From Paulinella micropora (lineage: Eukaryota > Cercozoa > Imbricatea > Euglyphida), in assembly GCA_009731375.1 (NCBI GenBank), contig BJOX01000339.1, positions 505,048 to 535,699 on the forward strand: 30,652 nucleotides of DNA. The letters run 5' to 3'. Shown piece by piece: positions 29,265 to 30,652 of this stretch. The translations under genes and the position numbers were made by a program. Within the stretch, counting starts at the first letter, position 1. Each line of letters starts with the position of its first letter. Under the pieces are notes generated by a model. That model did no database searches and was not told the DNA's origin. It worked only from the letters and a program-made list of their open reading frames with translations.

Positions 29265-29962
29265 TATGGGGGGAAAAAAGGGCACTAGTTGGGGCGAAAA
29301 GGGCAGTAGACGAGAGAAAACAGGCGATGGGTGTGAGGGAAATGGCAGTAGGTGAGAGAAAAATGCAGTAGATGTGAAAAAAGGCAGTAGGTGGAGAAAA
29401 AAAGGCAGTAGATGGAGAAAAAAGGAAGTAGATTAGAGAAAAAAAAGATCAGATGGGAGAAAATGGCAGTCGAAAGAAAAAGGCAGTAGAGGTGGAAAAG
29501 GCAGTAGATGGGAGAAAAAAGGCAGTAGATGAGGGGAAAAGGCATTAGATGAGAGAAAAAAGGCAGTAGATGAGAGGAAAATGACAGTAGAAAGAAAAAG
29601 GGCAGTAACAGGGCAAAAAGGCAGTAGGTGGGGGGAAAAGGCAGTAGATGAGAGGAAAAGACCAGCTCGTACGTTCCGCGATTCGTTCCGGGCGCATGCG
29701 GAGTGCACACGTAGCTAATGAGGAAGAGCAGCAAGTTGTGATTTGAAGGGGGAAAAAAAGGCAGGGAACGAGAGCAAAAAGGCAGTAGAGGCGACGAAAA
29801 AGGCAGCGCGTGTGAGAAAAAAAAGCCAGTAGATGAGAGAAAAGGCGGTCCATGAGAGAAAAAAAAGAAGGATATGGCAGAAAAAGGCAGTGGATGAGAG
29901 AAAAAAAGGACTTGGATGAGAAAGAGAAAAAAAAAAAAAAAAGGCAATAGGTGAGATTAAAA
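29265..29962. repeat. Purine-rich minisatellite, about 21-bp units
   Basis: About thirty degenerate units of GAGAAAAAAGGCAGTAGAT type. In sense it is a long pyrimidine-rich tract (ATCTACTGCCTTTTTTCTC). Exon 2 lies inside it at 29663-29714. No other gene is seen. Confidence 0.85.
29663..29714 (-). CDS. Exon 2 (small)
   Basis: The acceptor is TGCTCTTCCTCATTAG. One base plus 17 codons encode YVCTPHAPGTNRGTYEL, and the donor is GCTG|GTCTTT. GTYEL leading into VIFREY of exon 3 fits the G-x-Y-x-V-x-F strand of a filamin repeat. An internal GTACGA is an alternative donor. The phase fits exon 3. Confidence 0.58.
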
Positions 29963-29986
29963 AAAGAAAGAAAATCACAGGGTAAC

Positions 29987-30099
29987 CCGCCGGTTGGAGA
30001 TTGCGGGTCGCCCGCCAGTTTGTAGGTGCCCGCGCAGGCGAAAAGGGCCGACACAGTCAACTGCACCATGCCATCAGCACATTGGGGCGCGCACAACAC
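29987..30099 (-). CDS. Exon 1 (most upstream exon seen)
   Basis: The acceptor is AAGACATTAG. Thirty-seven codons plus 2 bases encode VLCAPQCADGMVQLTVSALF, then ACAGTYKLAGDPQSPTG. The proposed donor is CGG|GTTACC, which is weak but gives the right phase for exon 2. An alternative donor CCT|GTGATT does not. ACAGTYKL resembles the AG-x-Y-x-L end of an Ig-like repeat, with added cysteines. Two further copies lie upstream, at 30192 and 30487. Confidence 0.62.
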
Positions 30100-30354
30100 C
30101 TAATGTCTTGTAGAATTTTCTGGTTCCATTATTTTGCCCCAAAAAAAAATTCCCGGAAAAAGAACGATTTCAAATAATAAACGTGAGATTGTGCCGACAC
30201 TGTCAACTGCACAATGCCATCAGCGCAATGAGGCGTGCACAATACGCATATCGGCGCACAATCCCATGTTTATTATTTGAAAAATCGTTCTTTTTCCAGA
30301 ATATTTTTTTTTGGCAAAAGAATGGAAGCAAGAAAATCTAAGAGACATTAGGTG
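30096..30354. repeat. Fold-back: 100-bp inverted repeat around an exon 1 copy
   Basis: The left arm 30096-30196 and right arm 30254-30354 are reverse complements at roughly 85-90 percent. They share ACCTAATGTCT, a run of nine A, and AAAAAGAACGATTT then CAAATAATAAAC. The spacer of about 57 bases is a copy of the exon 1 opening (VLCTPHCADGIVQLTVSA). Confidence 0.78.
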
Positions 30355-30376
30355 CATATATTTAGGTCAATAAGTA

Positions 30377-30408
30377 GTAGATAGATAGATAGATAGATAG
30401 ATAGATAT

Positions 30409-30486
<78 letters not shown>
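30377..30486. repeat. (GATA)n
   Basis: Nearly pure (GATA)n between the fold-back and the last exon 1 echo. Confidence 0.93.
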
Positions 30487-30488
<2 letters not shown>

Positions 30489-30535
30489 GTAGTAGCCTGC
30501 GCAGGTGAAGAGGGCCGACACAGTCAGCTACACAA
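30487..30535 (-). repeat. Exon 1 echo with stop codon
   Basis: In sense it reads IV-stop-LTVSALFTCAGYYL. The Gln codon of exon 1 is TAG here, so this copy cannot be read through. Confidence 0.72.
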
Positions 30536-30652
30536 TATCTATCTATCTATCTATCTACCTATCTACCTACCTACCCTACCCTACCCTACCCTACCCTACC
30601 CTAGACCCTAGACCCTCGACCCTCGACCCGCGACCCGCGACCCGCGACCCCC
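30536..30652. repeat. Graded CTAT to CCCTA to CCCTAGA to CCCGCGA repeat, telomere-like
   Basis: (CTAT)n changes to CTAC tetramers, then to about six CCCTA pentamers (30574-30602). Next come heptamers: CCCTAGA, CCCTCGA, and finally CCCGCGA three times at the window end. CCCTAGA is one base from the CCCTAAA telomere repeat of plants and many algae. It is too short and impure to call a telomere. Confidence 0.75.

Noticed and set aside
30574-30652. True chromosome end
   Set aside because: The repeats are too few and too variable, and the unit at the very end (CCCGCGA) is further from telomere repeats than the inner one.

Overview
This is eukaryotic nuclear DNA: GT-AG exons, microsatellite introns and a non-LTR-type retroelement with a simple-repeat tail, with no bacterial gene organisation. 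The right end (30574-30652) drifts from a 5-base CCCTA repeat into 7-base CCCTAGA, CCCTCGA and CCCGCGA units. That resembles the algal/plant CCCTAAA telomere repeat, so a large repeat-rich algal or other protist genome is my best guess. The species cannot be fixed from this window.

At first sight the window is only microsatellite: (GATA)n, (GGTA)n, (TATG)n, (GTA)n, (AACAT)n, (AAGT)n and (CCA)n. Read on the minus strand, the short non-repetitive islands behave as exons of one long gene running from about 30099 down to at least 591. I propose 26 exons totalling about 2.2 kb in 29.5 kb. They have GT-AG borders, and reading phase agrees at most junctions, although donors were sometimes chosen with phase in mind. 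The joined protein looks extracellular. Its N-terminal two thirds resemble filamin/Ig-like repeats (GDGTYT, DQHGN, DSYGN, DAFGN, TAGD, AGPADAD and GPVDPTT motifs). Its C-terminal third is cysteine-rich with a recurring C-x-x-[GD]-x-C-V-x(n)-C unit. Two copies of that unit are completed only by splicing. No start or final stop codon is visible, so both ends lie outside the window or in gaps.

The most unusual property concerns the introns. Nearly every exon edge is duplicated inside the adjacent intron as truncated 'echoes' that keep the splice site and then run into microsatellite. Examples are about ten copies of the exon 21 acceptor side, eight of the exon 25 donor side, six of the exon 26 acceptor side and a 166-bp minisatellite built from the exon 12 donor half. 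The microsatellites often form the donor itself (GTATGTATGT..., GTATCTATC..., GTCTATC...), and they are mostly oriented with the pyrimidine-rich strand in sense.

Other elements sit in the introns. There are two near-identical 3' pieces of a retroelement (11791-12313 and 16393-17210, with an LRPDIVVWS...LIELT domain) and a third tail fragment at 8643-8697; all end in (TATC)n. A second dispersed family has a similar (TATC)n terminus (2312-2640, 12838-13390). There is also a tRNA-like SINE (19351-19616), a 190-bp terminal-inverted-repeat element in two opposite copies (17562-17752, 22805-22998) and several fold-back hairpins. Three assembly gaps (4180-4953, 7879-8642, 8793-9204) interrupt the window next to homopolymers or arrays.
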